Shown in pieces: positions 35,701 through 46,900 of a stretch of 64,000 bases of DNA (positions within the stretch are counted from its first letter, which is position 1; the number at the start of each line of letters is the position of its first letter). A program made the position numbers and the translations under genes. The notes beneath the pieces were generated by a model, which saw only the letters and a program-made list of their open reading frames with translations, had not been told where the DNA came from and ran no database searches. Source of the DNA: Avena insularis (taxonomy: Eukaryota > Streptophyta > Magnoliopsida > Poales > Poaceae); the NCBI GenBank assembly GCA_023614405.1, contig CM042696.1, positions 340,978,896-341,042,895 of the forward strand, written 5' to 3'.

Positions 35701-36340
35701 AGGGCAAGAAAACACAAAACTGTAGAGTAATGACTGAAGGGTGTCACTTGGAGAAGGATATCCATTTTATGGTGTCCTCAAGGATATCAAGGTGCTATAT
35801 TTTAACTCTAATTTGGAACACCAATGATCAGTTGTGTTATTCCACTATGATTGGTATTAGCTTGATGGCCACAAGTATACTGAGATGGTGTATGATAAAC
35901 TCTTCCGGAGTGTTAACATTACCATTTTTTGGTACAAAGATGACAGTTACATCTTGGCAACCCAGGCTACAAAAGTATTCTACATGCCAGACACATCCAA
36001 GGGCAAAAACTGGCAGGTGGTTCAATAAATAGTTCAAAGACATAAGTTTGATGTTGCCGAAGGAGAGGAGGAGGAGGAGGGGGTGCATACTGATGTAGCA
36101 TACCAACATTTTGTAGGCTTTGACAATGAGACTGTATCTGAGACTCTGCCTTTCAGGAAACATCGACCCTCTGTCAATGGAGGCTACATCATAGATGCAT
36201 CAGTGTTCGATCGTATCAGAGGCAAAAGGAAAGCTGTTGAAGAGGAGGAAGTTGACACTGAGCCTGATGTAGACAACACCATTGAGGAGTACTACAGTGA
36301 CAAAAAAGATGAAGTACAAGATGATACAGACGAAGAGTAG
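32763..36340 (+). pseudogene. CACTA transposase (TNP2 / Transposase_21 type), decayed
   Basis: The N-terminal transposase-associated domain shows F..FVKEGYGE, CPCRKCPN and YTRWIHHGEP. The core follows with SYREAKTYLKELGL, YDSIHMCKNNCMFF, CITCGASRLKYP, MWPVFALSYNLPPW, then WCTHDYPACS, GHHCFLP, HNLDMMDIEKNICNNLIGTL, and the DUF4218-like stretch LPDDVMLRGSMNYGWMYPIE. The C-terminal part has ACGPDFRVRTYSACIVDGVQF and an acidic end (EEEVDTEPDVDN). Trp-to-TAG changes lie at 33420-33422 and 34343-34345, and a TGA at 35104-35106. Frameshifts are near 33850 and 35030. GT-AG introns are likely near 35297-35378 and 35470-35560. The length is normal for plant TNP2 proteins. An intact copy would bind the terminal repeats and catalyse cut-and-paste transposition; this one cannot be translated whole. 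Confidence 0.9.
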
Positions 36341-36359
36341 TTCCAGCTTATGGTGGTGG

Positions 36360-36540
36360 AGTGTTGGATGATTTGTGTTGCATGCTTGAACTGATGGATG
36401 TGTGCACGCATGTGTTGAACTGATGATCGTGTGTGCATGCTTTGTGGTGCATGCTTGAACTAATGGTTGTGTACATGCCTGTGTTGCATGCTTTGTGTTG
36501 AACTAATGGTTGTTTGCATGCCTTTGAACTGATCAATATG
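36360..36540 (+). repeat. Minisatellite in the transposase 3' region
   Basis: The unit TTGAACTRATGRTYGTGTGCATGC recurs about five times at irregular 28-45 bp spacing directly after the transposase stop. It is non-coding and likely lies in the 3' UTR. Confidence 0.6.
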
Positions 36541-37347
36541 ATTGTCCTTTAGTTCATGGAATTAATAGTTATTCATTGGGAAAATTAGCCAAAACATTGT
36601 GCTGTTATTCTATCTATCAAACTTGGCTGAACAAAAGCTCTTTTTCTGGTAGAAAAAAATGTGCTGTTATTCAGTTCATGTGGGACCCATTCGTTAGCCT
36701 ACGAGACAATGCCAATGTGAACCCAAACCGCTCACGCATGGGACCCACCTGTCATAGCAGTTAGAAAAAACCTCTCCCCTCCATGCCACTCCCAAATCCC
36801 AAATCCCAAAACCCTCTCCCCTCCCCGTGGACGACCAAATACCGGTGAAAACGGTGGCAGCGGAGGCTGCAAGCTAACGTGTAAGTGCTCCTCTACCTAT
36901 CACCCTTTCACCACGTGAACTCTTTGTTAACCGGCCGGCGATGTGGTCACCTCCTCGTTCTAGTTCGACACATCGCCTCCTTGTTCTAGGACACCGCGTC
37001 GATGTTGCTGTTTAATTAGTTCTAGTTCGATGTGTCGCCTCCTTGTTCTATGGCAGCACGTATGTACACACAATCTAGTGCTCTGCGCATCGATGTTGCT
37101 GCTTACGACAAAGGCTCAATCTAGTTCACTGGAACCACCCTTTAGTTTACTCACTGAATTTGATTCTCATAATAATTGACTAATTAGAATTGTATTCTAA
37201 CTTAATTCTTGTATTTACTCTTTGGGGCAGGTACGATGAAGGCTAGGGAGATACATGAGCAGGTTCTAAAATTGATTCTACTGGCAGTACTACTGTATAT
37301 CGCATAAAAACTAAACATTTTAATTAGTGCAATGTCTAATTTAAGCT
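36541..37347 (+). promoter_or_regulatory. Leader and promoter region of the second CACTA gene
   Basis: A pyrimidine-rich, GC-richer block (36740-36880, CCTCTCCCCTCC repeated) resembles a 5' UTR. The exon end candidate AACGTGTAAGTGC gives a donor near 36880. The CGCCTCCTTGTTCTA block occurs twice (about 36970 and 37030). A short in-frame stretch MKAREIHEQVLKL at 37236 may be a leader exon. No TATA box was identified with confidence. Confidence 0.35.
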
Positions 37348-37976
37348 ATGAAGGATGCTGTCGTCATCGATGTCTCATCTGATGATGATGTGAAGAAACC
37401 TACTGCTATAGTTTTTCTCAAGATGAAAGCTAAGATAGCAAGGCGAAGAGCTAAAGCTTATATGAAAAGATTTATAGTAGTCGAGAAACCGAGGATCCTT
37501 ATTCCTAGAAGTGTGGCACTATATACATGTTTTGCTACATTTATATGTAGATACAGATTATTACTTTCTAATATTTTCTTTCTAGGTCCAAGTATGATGG
37601 GGGTTGAGGAATTCAATGTGCACTGCGTGTTTGGAAACAATTTGGAATTGACTTCTGACCAAGTTGCTTCCCTCAAAGTGATAGTTAAATGACACAAGCC
37701 ATCTATACCATACTATGTGTGCAAGATGAACAAGTCAAATGTCATCCGCGGGAAGGCCAAAATGGTTAAAATTTGACATTTCAATATTTAAATTTTATTA
37801 TGCATAGTGAACTCTAGCCAACAGCTAATATTCTTCTTCTCCTAAAGTACTTTTCAGCTAGCTACAGCCGTGCACACCTCAACCACTATCTCCCAAAGGT
37901 GTTACCACTCGCATGCTCCTATAAGACCAGTTTTGAGCATGTTAACCTCTTCCAAGGCATGAATGATGCTGCCTAG
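37348..37976 (+). pseudogene. B3-domain-like gene within the CACTA element
   Basis: Three exons fit: 37348-37510, 37586-37764 and 37848-37976 (acceptors TTTCTAG and CTAAAG, frame kept). The start MKDAVVIDVSSDDDVKK is followed by a basic segment (KMKAKIARRRAKAYMKR). Exons 2-3 give GVEEFNVHCVFGNN, PSIPYYVCKMNKSNVIRGKA, then FSASYSRAHLNHYLPK. This is the N-terminal half of a plant B3 domain ('PYYVC-MNKSNV' and 'YSRAHL--YLP'). A TGA at 37690-37692, a CGA-to-TGA type change, breaks the frame just before it. The C-terminal B3 half (GP..W, F.V.I strands) is missing. Placed between the transposase and the terminus, it sits where the accessory DNA-binding gene of CACTA elements is expected. Confidence 0.6.
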
Positions 37977-38639
37977 ATGACAAGAGGCTGGTCTAATGTT
38001 CTCTAACTCGCTAGAATAAGGGAGTGGAATGTGTGCATATTCACATTTTTAAATGAGGGGCTACATGGCTTCATGGGTTGTGTTAATGTTCTATAGTGAG
38101 GCTAAAAAGTATCTGCTTGTTTATGTTGGTGTTAGATGAACCATTAATGTAATATGTTGTCAGTGAACTTGTAGTGGTAAGGAACTTGTTATCAACCTGG
38201 TGCTCTATATGCTAAGTAATATTATCTCCATATGCTATGTATATATTTGGTTGATTGTGTTCATGTTGTTGCTTTTCTACGTACTCGTAAATGATGATCT
38301 AAAAATATGCTTTGTTCTCTTTTTTATAGTTGTGTGAAATGTACAATATGTATCAACCACGTCGATACATATATACAATGCTGATTGTCTATTTTCGAAT
38401 TACTTCATTTCCTATGATTGAGATCTGGTATGTAATATATAGAATAAAGTTGTAGATCAGCACAAAAGTAATGGACAGATGCATCGATCGCAAGTTAGTT
38501 CTGCAAAAGATTGGTTGACAGTTCGATTCCGTCTACCTGCACGAAATGTTTTTCTATTATTTAATTTCTATCAAACGCACTGACAGCTAGGGCTGGCGGA
38601 AAACGTCACGAAGCAGCGTCAAACCAAGCACTATTGTGA
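37977..38639. other. Spacer inside the CACTA element
   Basis: AT-rich, probably the 3' UTR of the B3-like gene and intervening sequence. No coding frame or repeat was recognised. Confidence 0.4.
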
Positions 38640-38964
38640 GATACACTATGTACGTACCGTTGACACTAAGCTGACATGTGGGGTTGAAGCACAAATGAGA
38701 GGGTCGATGGAAAAAAAGAGTCGAACATGTGCGGTGACGAAATCCACGACGAATTTGGCACCAAACGAAATGACAAACTGGGCTTTAGGGCATGGGACAA
38801 AATCTGTGATGAATTTGCCATGACGAAAACAAGGAACGTAATGGATAACCGGGCTGGAGGGGCTTGGAGCTTGTTGTGATGAAACATTCTATAACGTTAG
38901 GAATCCACGACTTTTTTAGGTCGCGTCATAAAAAAATGTGACGGATCATCTAGATTCTTGTAGT
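38640..38964 (+). repeat. CACTA right subterminal region and terminal inverted repeat
   Basis: Read from the end inward on the minus strand: CACTACAAGAATCTAG, then CCGTCACATTTTTTTATGACG (an internal inverted repeat CGTCA/TGACG) and GTCGTGGATTC. Degenerate copies of the GACGAAATCCACGACGAATTTGGCA block appear near 38735 and, as AAATCTGTGATGAATTTGCCATGACG, near 38800. Such subterminal repeats are the transposase or accessory-protein binding sites of CACTA elements. The three bases outside are GAA, the expected size of a CACTA target duplication, but its partner was not found. Confidence 0.8.
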
Positions 38965-39926
38965 GGAACGGGGTCACGCCCTCTCTCGTCATGAATGTCC
39001 TGGTGTCACGCTGCATGTCGAGGCGTTCTTTGATCTCGCGGTTACTCAACACGATGTGCACGTACATGACCCCGCTTTGGTTCCGACATCGTCATGGATG
39101 ATTTGGCAGAGCTGAGTCTGGATGCACCAGAAGTCCTCCATAAGGTACGCATCATCGATCGCTGCCAACTGTGTGGCCTGGTGTTGAAGATTAGCTAGCA
39201 GCGCCTCCACCCGTGAATCCCACATGAACCCCTTGATGTGATGGAGGACATAGAAGGCCTCCTTCACACTGCGGGTCGGCTGCTTGGCACAGGGAAACTT
39301 GATGTGGTGCATGAACATATGTTTTCCATCCTTGGTTCTTGCCCCCTTGGAGAATTTGCCTCCCTTCTTGACGTAGACTTGTAGAGCATCATCTAGAACT
39401 CTCTTGAATCTGCCATAGTCCTTCAGCTTTGTGTCACTCGATGAGTCGAAGTATGTTGCTTGCTACAACCTCGAACAAATGGAGTTGAGTGTGTAGTATA
39501 TGCCTCTGTGCAACACAATTGAAATAGAACTAATTGTTGGAAGAGGACAACAAAAATCTAAGAAATAATTTGTTACGACGATGATGTTTACTTACTCAGG
39601 AAAGAGAGGCAGAAGAATGAAATCAATGGTCTGGTTCTCACGGAAGATATTCCCTAGGTACTTTGCCACCATTGCTTGATCCTCATCGTTCGCCAAGACA
39701 ACCTCACGTATGTAGTAGGGGTCCACTATCACGATGCCCCGGGTTTTCTCTCTCTTGGCCTTCAACGCCATATTGAGAAAGTATAGACGGACCAAGTTAT
39801 ATTCCAGCCGCTTCAAGTGCAGGAGATTGTAGATGTCCTCGTACCGCACGAAGAATATGTCCACGGGTGCTGGGTCGATGAAGCAATGGCCCGATGGCAC
39901 CTTGCATGTGAAGACCGGGTACCCGG
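38965..39926 (-). pseudogene. Ulp1-like (C48) cysteine protease gene, C-terminal part
   Basis: Exon 39926-39597 encodes PSGHCFIDPAPVDIFFVRYE then DIYNLLHLKRLEYNLVRLYF and IVIVDPYYIRE, ending at a GTAAGT donor. A second exon begins near 39508 with GIYYTLNSICSRL, ATYFDSSSDTKLKDYGRFK, KFPCAKQPTRSVKEAFYV and, after a frameshift near 39060, LSNREIKERLDMQRDTRTFM. This matches the Ulp1-type proteases carried by plant CACTA and MULE elements. The Asp (YFDSS) and Gln (PCAKQP) of the active site are visible. The position of the catalytic Cys reads SVKEAFYV, so it seems lost. The His-bearing strand is not found between the exons. The gene is cut at its 3' end by the CACTA terminus and split by element C; its upstream part is at 53670-53882. 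Confidence 0.72.
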
Positions 39927-42900
39927 TGTCAACACCCAGAATTTTAATCCCAGATGCCTGTTATGCCATACCTTGCAATCCTAGGATTACCATTTTTGCG
40001 AGACATAACAGATTGGATATCATAGTACATCATCCATTACAAACCATAAATAAGGTCTTACACAAATAAGGGTCTCATGATCCAGTCTTAGTACAATCAA
40101 GTAGCGGAATAAATAGCATAGTGGTAGGGTCCATCTTCAGAGTCACAGGCAATGCTGAAGATGGAAGATATTCCTAGTTATCATAGCCGTCTTGCTGTCC
40201 TTCATCTTGATAGTCTCCTTCAAAGTCTGGCCATAGGAATAGCCAGGGACAAAAGCCATGAGTACACTTTAAGTACTCGCAAACTACCACTAACAAGTAG
40301 TATAGTTCTAGTAGGAAATGCTAACTCTAAGTTTACTTGTAAAGTTAAGTTTGAAACCTAAGCTGAGTTCTGAAACAAAGAAAGATAAAAGAAGTTTGAA
40401 AACACCTAAGTGGGAACTTAATCATCATAGACACACCTCTGTCGTGGTCAAGTCATGTCACAATTCATTTCATAAGTTGTTTGGAAAACATCTGACAACA
40501 GAACAGTATGGCCACTCCAACTGTCCATAACTGCGGACACGGCTATTCGAATAGTTTGACACTCTACAGAGGTGGTACACTTTCACCACAAGATTCGATA
40601 CATCTGTCAGGGATAACCCTGATTCATCATACTTAGTATGCAGATAATCAAACATAACCTTTCCTTTACACACCCTAGTATAAGCACCTCTCCTATGAGC
40701 ATGGCCTCCCAACCATGACCATCTATCATCTTGGACACTGCATAGGTGGACAACATTGAGAGGTAGCCGCAGCTCAAACCTCTCCCACGAGGGAACTAAT
40801 ACTAATGTATATAAACTTCCGGCAAAGCCTTACCCAATTCGGGTATTGTGGTTGTACGGTAAAATTGGAATGGTATCGCATCCGAACCCAACCATCAGTT
40901 TTGTAAAAGGGCTAAGGCTCATGCCTCAACATTTTCATCATCATAAACCATTTCTGTTTCTCAACACATGTCAAAACATCTCAATAGAATGGCTCATCAT
41001 TCCAAGGTTTTCATAAATCATTTTCACCAAGTATTCCCATCTAAGTGAATCAAGTTTTGAGTTTTGTTCCAACTACCAAGTTAAGTGTGTTCACTAAGGT
41101 GGAATGATAATCTTAATCTCATGCCATAGAATGACATCTAAGTATAACTAGATAGGTCAAGTTTTATACTCTTTATGCTACCTTCAAACAAGTAAAGGAC
41201 TTTGGTAAAGTAAAGGAAGTAAAGCTTGTAACTAAAACTTGGGGTAGGTATAAGTCAAAGTGGTATAACCAAAGCATGCCTAATGCCCTTGCTTAGGTTA
41301 TCTAGATTGCAAGGGTTAGCTTGCATTGTTAATGATGGCTTGCTCAGTTTACTTGAAGTGCTAGGCTTGCAAGTAAAACTTGCAATGGGGTTAACTTGTA
41401 TAGTGCTAGCTTGCCTTGGGTAGTGAAGTGGTTGAAGTTTTCTTCCTCCTCCTCTTGGTAGAACTCCTCCTCCTCGTAAGCTTGGTCAGTACTATCGTCT
41501 ATAAATACATACGGAGTACACAATCACCAAACAATACTTAACTAGTCTACTTAGCACACTAAGGCACATATTTGATGATCTAGTATCATCACAAGAATCA
41601 CAAGATTTAATGAACTAGTTTCATTCTTTTTATTTGAGAAAAGTAATTTCTACTTATTGAAATTAACTAAGATTTAATATTCTCCAATTAAAATATGGGA
41701 TCATGTGGACACATGTCATCACCACATATTCTAACATATGGGAATGTGATTTAAGGGTTGGATCACATTTTAATAAGTTTAAGTTTAATAATTAATGATT
41801 TAAAGTGACTAGAAATTCCTATATAGCATTATTTTGATACTAGTCCAAAGTCACTGCATCTAAACCTTAATATTATTACATATTCAGATAGGTATGGTTA
41901 AATGTGATTTTTGAGAGTTGGAATCAACTCAAAATCTGGTTGATTTTATAAAAATGTTTGAATGTGTAAAAGCTCCTGCCTTGTTATATTTACTAGGAGA
42001 GATCTCTAACTCTAAATGAATTAAATCCAACGGGCTTGGATAGATCTTTTCAGTAGCTTTCTAACGAAATTGGATTCAATCAATTTTGTTCAATAAATCT
42101 TCCTGAATTGATTTTTAAACTACGGGACAGAATTGATTCTAAGTCTAAATAGAAAAACACTTATTTGAATTTGTGGGCTAGCGCGGGAAAACTAACAGGC
42201 CGTCCCAGTGACACTCAGCGGCGCAGAGGGCGACTGACAAGGGGGGTCCGCATGTCAGCGACACTTAAAACCCGAAACGGTATCTAGCGATCTGGGCCAT
42301 ACGATTATAACGCGGATCAACAGCTCACGGTCGTTGTCGACGACAGACTCGTCGACGCGAGACCAAACCCTAAAGGGCCAGTGGGGGTCTACTAGGGACG
42401 AACCAGGGCTCCAGCTAGTGTGGCGAGGGATGGACGATAGCGAGCTCAGGCGAGGTCGCGACAGGGGCTGCGATGGATAGAATCGACGAGCACTTCTCTT
42501 CCTCTGCAGCGGCTCCCTTCGGTGCAATTCTGGCGAACGGTGGCTCGAGCGGCTCCGGTGAGAGAGGGGAAATGTTCAGTGGAGAGAGGGGAGTGGAATG
42601 GTGTGAAGAGATGGTGCGGGGGAGGGGCTCCTTATATAGGCTCAGCACGGCGGCAGAGAAGCATGGCGCGGCTCGTCGATGATGGTGAAATAGGAGGGCT
42701 ACCGGCATGGGCGAGGTAGGCAGACGGTGGGTTGTCTGCTGGCGGTTAGCTACAGTGCAATGGCGTGGCTAGGGGCGATCCCTAACTGTCGGGGACTTCA
42801 CGCTCTCTGGGGGACAGAGGCGGTGCTCGACGGTGATCATGGCGACTGTGGGTCGCGCGGCGGTGCACGGCCGTGTCTGGTGGGTTCGTGGGGTCGAGGC

Positions 42901-43898
42901 GGAGCGGCGTGCGCGATATGGTGTCAAGGGGCAGTCTGCTGCGTGCTGGCGGCGATCACGCTCTGGCACGCTCTGGCTTGCTCGTAGAGAGAAAGGGCGG
43001 TGAGGCTGGGGAGTGGTCCAGGGGCTATGCTTGATCGAGGGGTGGACCGTGGGCGGCGGTAGGGTTGGTCGGAGCTAGTGGACATGCTGGAATGGTGTTG
43101 CTCGGTCTCTAGCGTGCTGCCCGTGTTTGGCCGGCAGTGACCTCATTTGGGTGGCGCGGCACTAGCGCTGCGGGCAACGGGGGTGCTGGTCTGGGGTTTG
43201 GTTAGATGCTAGGGGGACAGGGAAGTGCAGAGAGGGTCAATTGGGGGACAAGGGCTTAACTAGAAACAATATTAGTTAGGCCATTTGATGTCTGCCTGGC
43301 ACCTGTTCGACACAATGGCCGCATGAGAGAAATTTTTGAATTTTGAGTTGAGTTTTGGTGGATGCTTTGATCTGATGCTTGGTAGACTGTGGTTGCTAGG
43401 ATTTGTTAAATGGAATTCATTTGAGTGGTTTTTGAATAAGTGTGATCTATACATATGAACTACATTCAATTTTCAAATGTCATTTAAATTTAGTGTTTGA
43501 AAGTTTCTGGGATGAAGCAAAGTGGGCCTTGGCACATCACTACTTGTACTAGCAAGGGGTGCAAAGATCCACAATTGTTTCTGTTAAGATTTGAGTTCTA
43601 GGAATAGCCAAAGTAGGCTAGTTAGTTAAAATGGCACAAATGACCATTTCCTTATTTTATTCCTTTTGATTTCTTTTTCTTTGGGATTTGCTTGGGAATG
43701 ATCTAGATGATGTTTAATTCACCTTAGAATCATTTTACAATCAATGGATCACTCAAACATGGCAATTCAAAAGAACTCCTATTTAAATGCACACACACAT
43801 GAATGCTTAAGGATTTTTAAATAGAAAATGTTTTTGTTAACCCTAAATTGGGTAGGTTTGATCTTGATTAACCTTGGATTAAGTTTTGGGATGTTACA
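39927..43898 (-). repeat. Element C, 3' LTR
   Basis: Near-identical to 49712-53669 with scattered changes. It includes a short AAGTAAAACTTGCAATGGGG stretch near 41373 that is absent at the matching place near 51155. The block CCATAACTGCGGACACGGCT (40525-40544) is shared with element A's LTR. GC-rich leader-like sequence lies at about 42180-43250. Confidence 0.93.
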
Positions 43899-43912
43899 AA
43901 CCTTCCCCCTTA
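43899..43912 (-). other. Polypurine tract of element C
   Basis: The minus strand reads AAGGGGGAAGGTT against the 3' LTR. Confidence 0.85.
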
Positions 43913-43946
43913 AACAAAATCTCGTCCCGAGATTTAAGAAAGAAAA

Positions 43947-46900
43947 TTAGGCACTAAAGAGATCTGGGAACTCAGTCCTAATGTAATCTCGCTCCCAAGT
44001 GGCTTCTTCTTCGGTATGGTTGCTCCATTGAATCTTGAGAAATTTGATACTCCGGGTCCTTGTGGTTCTGTAGGCTTCCTCCAAGATACGGATGGGCACT
44101 TCACGATATGTCAGGTCCTTGTTGATATCAACAGCTTGGTGATTGATGTTCTTGAAAACTTCGGTCTTCTCTGGCACTTCTAAGCATTTGCGAAGTAACG
44201 AGATATGGAACACATTGTGGATGGAAGACATCTCTTCTGGCAGTTCCAGTTGATAAGATACTTCTCCTCGATGATTTAGAATCTTGAAAGGCCCGATGTA
44301 TCTGGGGGCTAACTTTCCTTTTAGACTAAAACGTTGGGTTCCCTTCAATGGTAAAACCTTGAGATATACAGAATCTCTGACATTGAAAGTCAGGTCTCTC
44401 CTTCTCTTGTCAGCATAACTCTTCTGTCTGGATTGGGCAGTCTTGAGGTGCTCACGGACTTTTTGAACCTTCTCTTCGGCTTCTCGGAGAATGTCGGGTC
44501 CAAAGATCTGACTCTCCCCTACTTGCGACCAATTCAAAGGGGTACGACACTTCCTTCCATATAGGAACTCAAATGGTGCCATTTGCAAACTGGCTTGATA
44601 ACTGTTGTTATATGAGAATTCTGCGAAAGCTAGGCAGTCTTCCCATTTTGATCCGTACTCCAACACACAAGCTCTCAACATATCTTCTAAGATTTGGTTG
44701 ACTCTCTCAGTCTGTCCATCAGTTTGTGGGTGATAAGTGGTGCTGAAGTTTAACTTGGTTCCTAATCCTTCTTGGACTTTCTGCCAAAATCTCGAGGTCA
44801 ATTGGGTTCCTCGATCTGATATTATGGTCTTGGGGGTTCCATGCAGACTAACAATTCTAGCAATATACAGCTCTGCTAGCTTCGAACTCTGGTAGGTTAT
44901 CTTGATGGGTATAAAATGAGCTACCTTGGACAGTCTATCAACGATGACCCAAATTGAGTCATTTCCCCTACTCGAAGTAGGCAAACCGGTGATAAAGTCC
45001 ATTCCGACGGAATCCCATTTCCATTCCGGAATCTGCAAAGGTTGCAACAGTCATGCGGGCCTCTGATGTTCTGCTTTGACTCTGACAGATATCACACTTG
45101 GCAATGTAGCTCCCGATTTCTCTCTTCATCTTGTGCCACCAAAATTGCTCTTTCAAATCTTGATACATCTTTGTTCCTCCAGGGTGGATAGAATAAAGAG
45201 TATCACGAGCTTCCTGGATGATAACTTGCTTCAGCTCCGAATCTGCAGGCACATAGATATGGCCTTTGTACCACTAAACTCCTTCTTCGTCTTCCGTGAA
45301 TCCAGGTACCTTTCCTATACCAATACGACGTTTGATTCTGTCGATACTTTCATTTCCCTTCTGGGCTTCCTTGATTTGGCTAATCAAAGTGGGTTAAAGT
45401 TCAATGCTAGCTAAGAATCCTTTGCTAACTAGTTCAGTCCTGAACTACTCCAACTCCTCATACAAACTTGGTTGCTTCTCCTTGATCATGCTGTTTAACC
45501 TGCACGGCAATCTGCTAAGAGCATCCACTACCACATTGGCTTTGCCGGGGTGATAGTGAATGTCAAAGTCATAATCCTTGATTAACTCTATCCATCTCCT
45601 TTGCCTCATATTCAGCTCCTTCTGAGTGAAAATATACTTCAAGCTTTTGTGATCTGAGTAAATCTCACAACGATTACCCATCAGATAATGACGCCATGTC
45701 TTCAATTCCAAAACTACGGCGACTAACTCAAGATCATGGGTCGGATAGTTCTGCTCATGTTGCTTCAGTTGTCGAGACAGATACGCGATGACTTTGCCTT
45801 CTTGCATCAACACACATCCGAGACCAATCTTGGATGCATCACAATACACATCAAACGGCTTCTTGATATCTGGCATGATCAATATTGGGGCTGAAATCAA
45901 TGTCTTCTTCAACTTTTGAAAACTGGCTTCACATTTGTCGGTCCATTCAAACTTCCTGTCCTTCTTCAGCAATTGGGTCATGGGTCGGGCGATGCTTGAA
46001 AATCCTTCGACGAACTTGCGGTAGTATCCCGCTAATCCGAGAAATGCACGGACTTGGGTTTGAGTGGTTGGGGCTTCCCATTCTTCGACATCTTTGATCT
46101 TGGCAGGATCAACAGCGACTCCTCCGGCAGACACAATATGTCCTAGGAATCCTACTTCTTTCAGCCAAAACTCACATTTGCTGAACTTGGCATACAATCG
46201 ATGCTCTCTAAGGGTTTCAAGGATGATTCTCAAATGTTGCTCATGCTGTTCTTCTGACTTGGAGTAGATAAGGATATCATCGATAAACACGACGACAAAC
46301 TTGTCTAGGAAATTCATAAAGATCTTATTCATGAGATTCATGAAATAAGCAGGGGCATTGGTTAATCCAAAAGACATAACCGTATACTCGTACAAACCAT
46401 AGCGAGTAGTAAAGACGGTCTTCGGATTATCCGTTGCACGAATCTTAAGTTGGTGATAACCAGTCCTAAGATTGATCTTTGAGAATACCTGGGCACTAGT
46501 CAACTGATCAAATAGATCCTCTATCTTTGGCAAAGGGTACTTGTTCTTAATGGTGACGTCATTCAGCTTTCTGTAATCGGTGCACAGACGGTTGCCTCCA
46601 TCTTTCTTGTCGACGAATAACACTGGCGATCTCCACGGCGATGCGCTTGGTTGAATCAAGCCTGTTGTCAACATAGCATCCAGCTGCTTCTTCAATTCCA
46701 CTAACTCTGAGGGGTTCATGCTATAGGGTCTCTGGGCTATGGGTCTGGTTCCGGGGATTAGCTCAATAATGAACTCAATATCCCTATCCGGGGGCATACC
46801 GGGCAATTCATCTGGGAATACGTCAGGGTATTCATAGACTACTCTGACTTGGTCAAGGGTAGGCAGGGCTAGACTCTTATTACACTTGAATTGACAGGGC

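Larger units (their letters stand above)
32041..38964 (+). mobile_element. CACTA (En/Spm-type) transposon, right portion
   Basis: Contains a TNP2-type transposase pseudogene (32763-36340) and a B3-like second gene. The right terminus ends exactly at 38964: the minus strand begins CACTACAAGAATCTAG. The left CACTACAAG end was searched for and not found in the window. The start given here is only the first leader exon of the transposase, and the true element may extend left through the B3-like and exonuclease-like genes, or beyond. Confidence 0.75.

Noticed and set aside
42473..43020. Plus-strand Gly/Arg/Ser-rich frames in element C LTRs (also about 52191-52830)
   Set aside because: Antisense to the element, in the GC-rich LTR leader, and not conserved in frame between the two LTR copies.
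44968..45252. A separate small gene at the integrase finger of element C
   Set aside because: It is simply the frame-shifted integrase zinc-finger segment (HPGGTKMYQ, CDICQ) of the same polyprotein.
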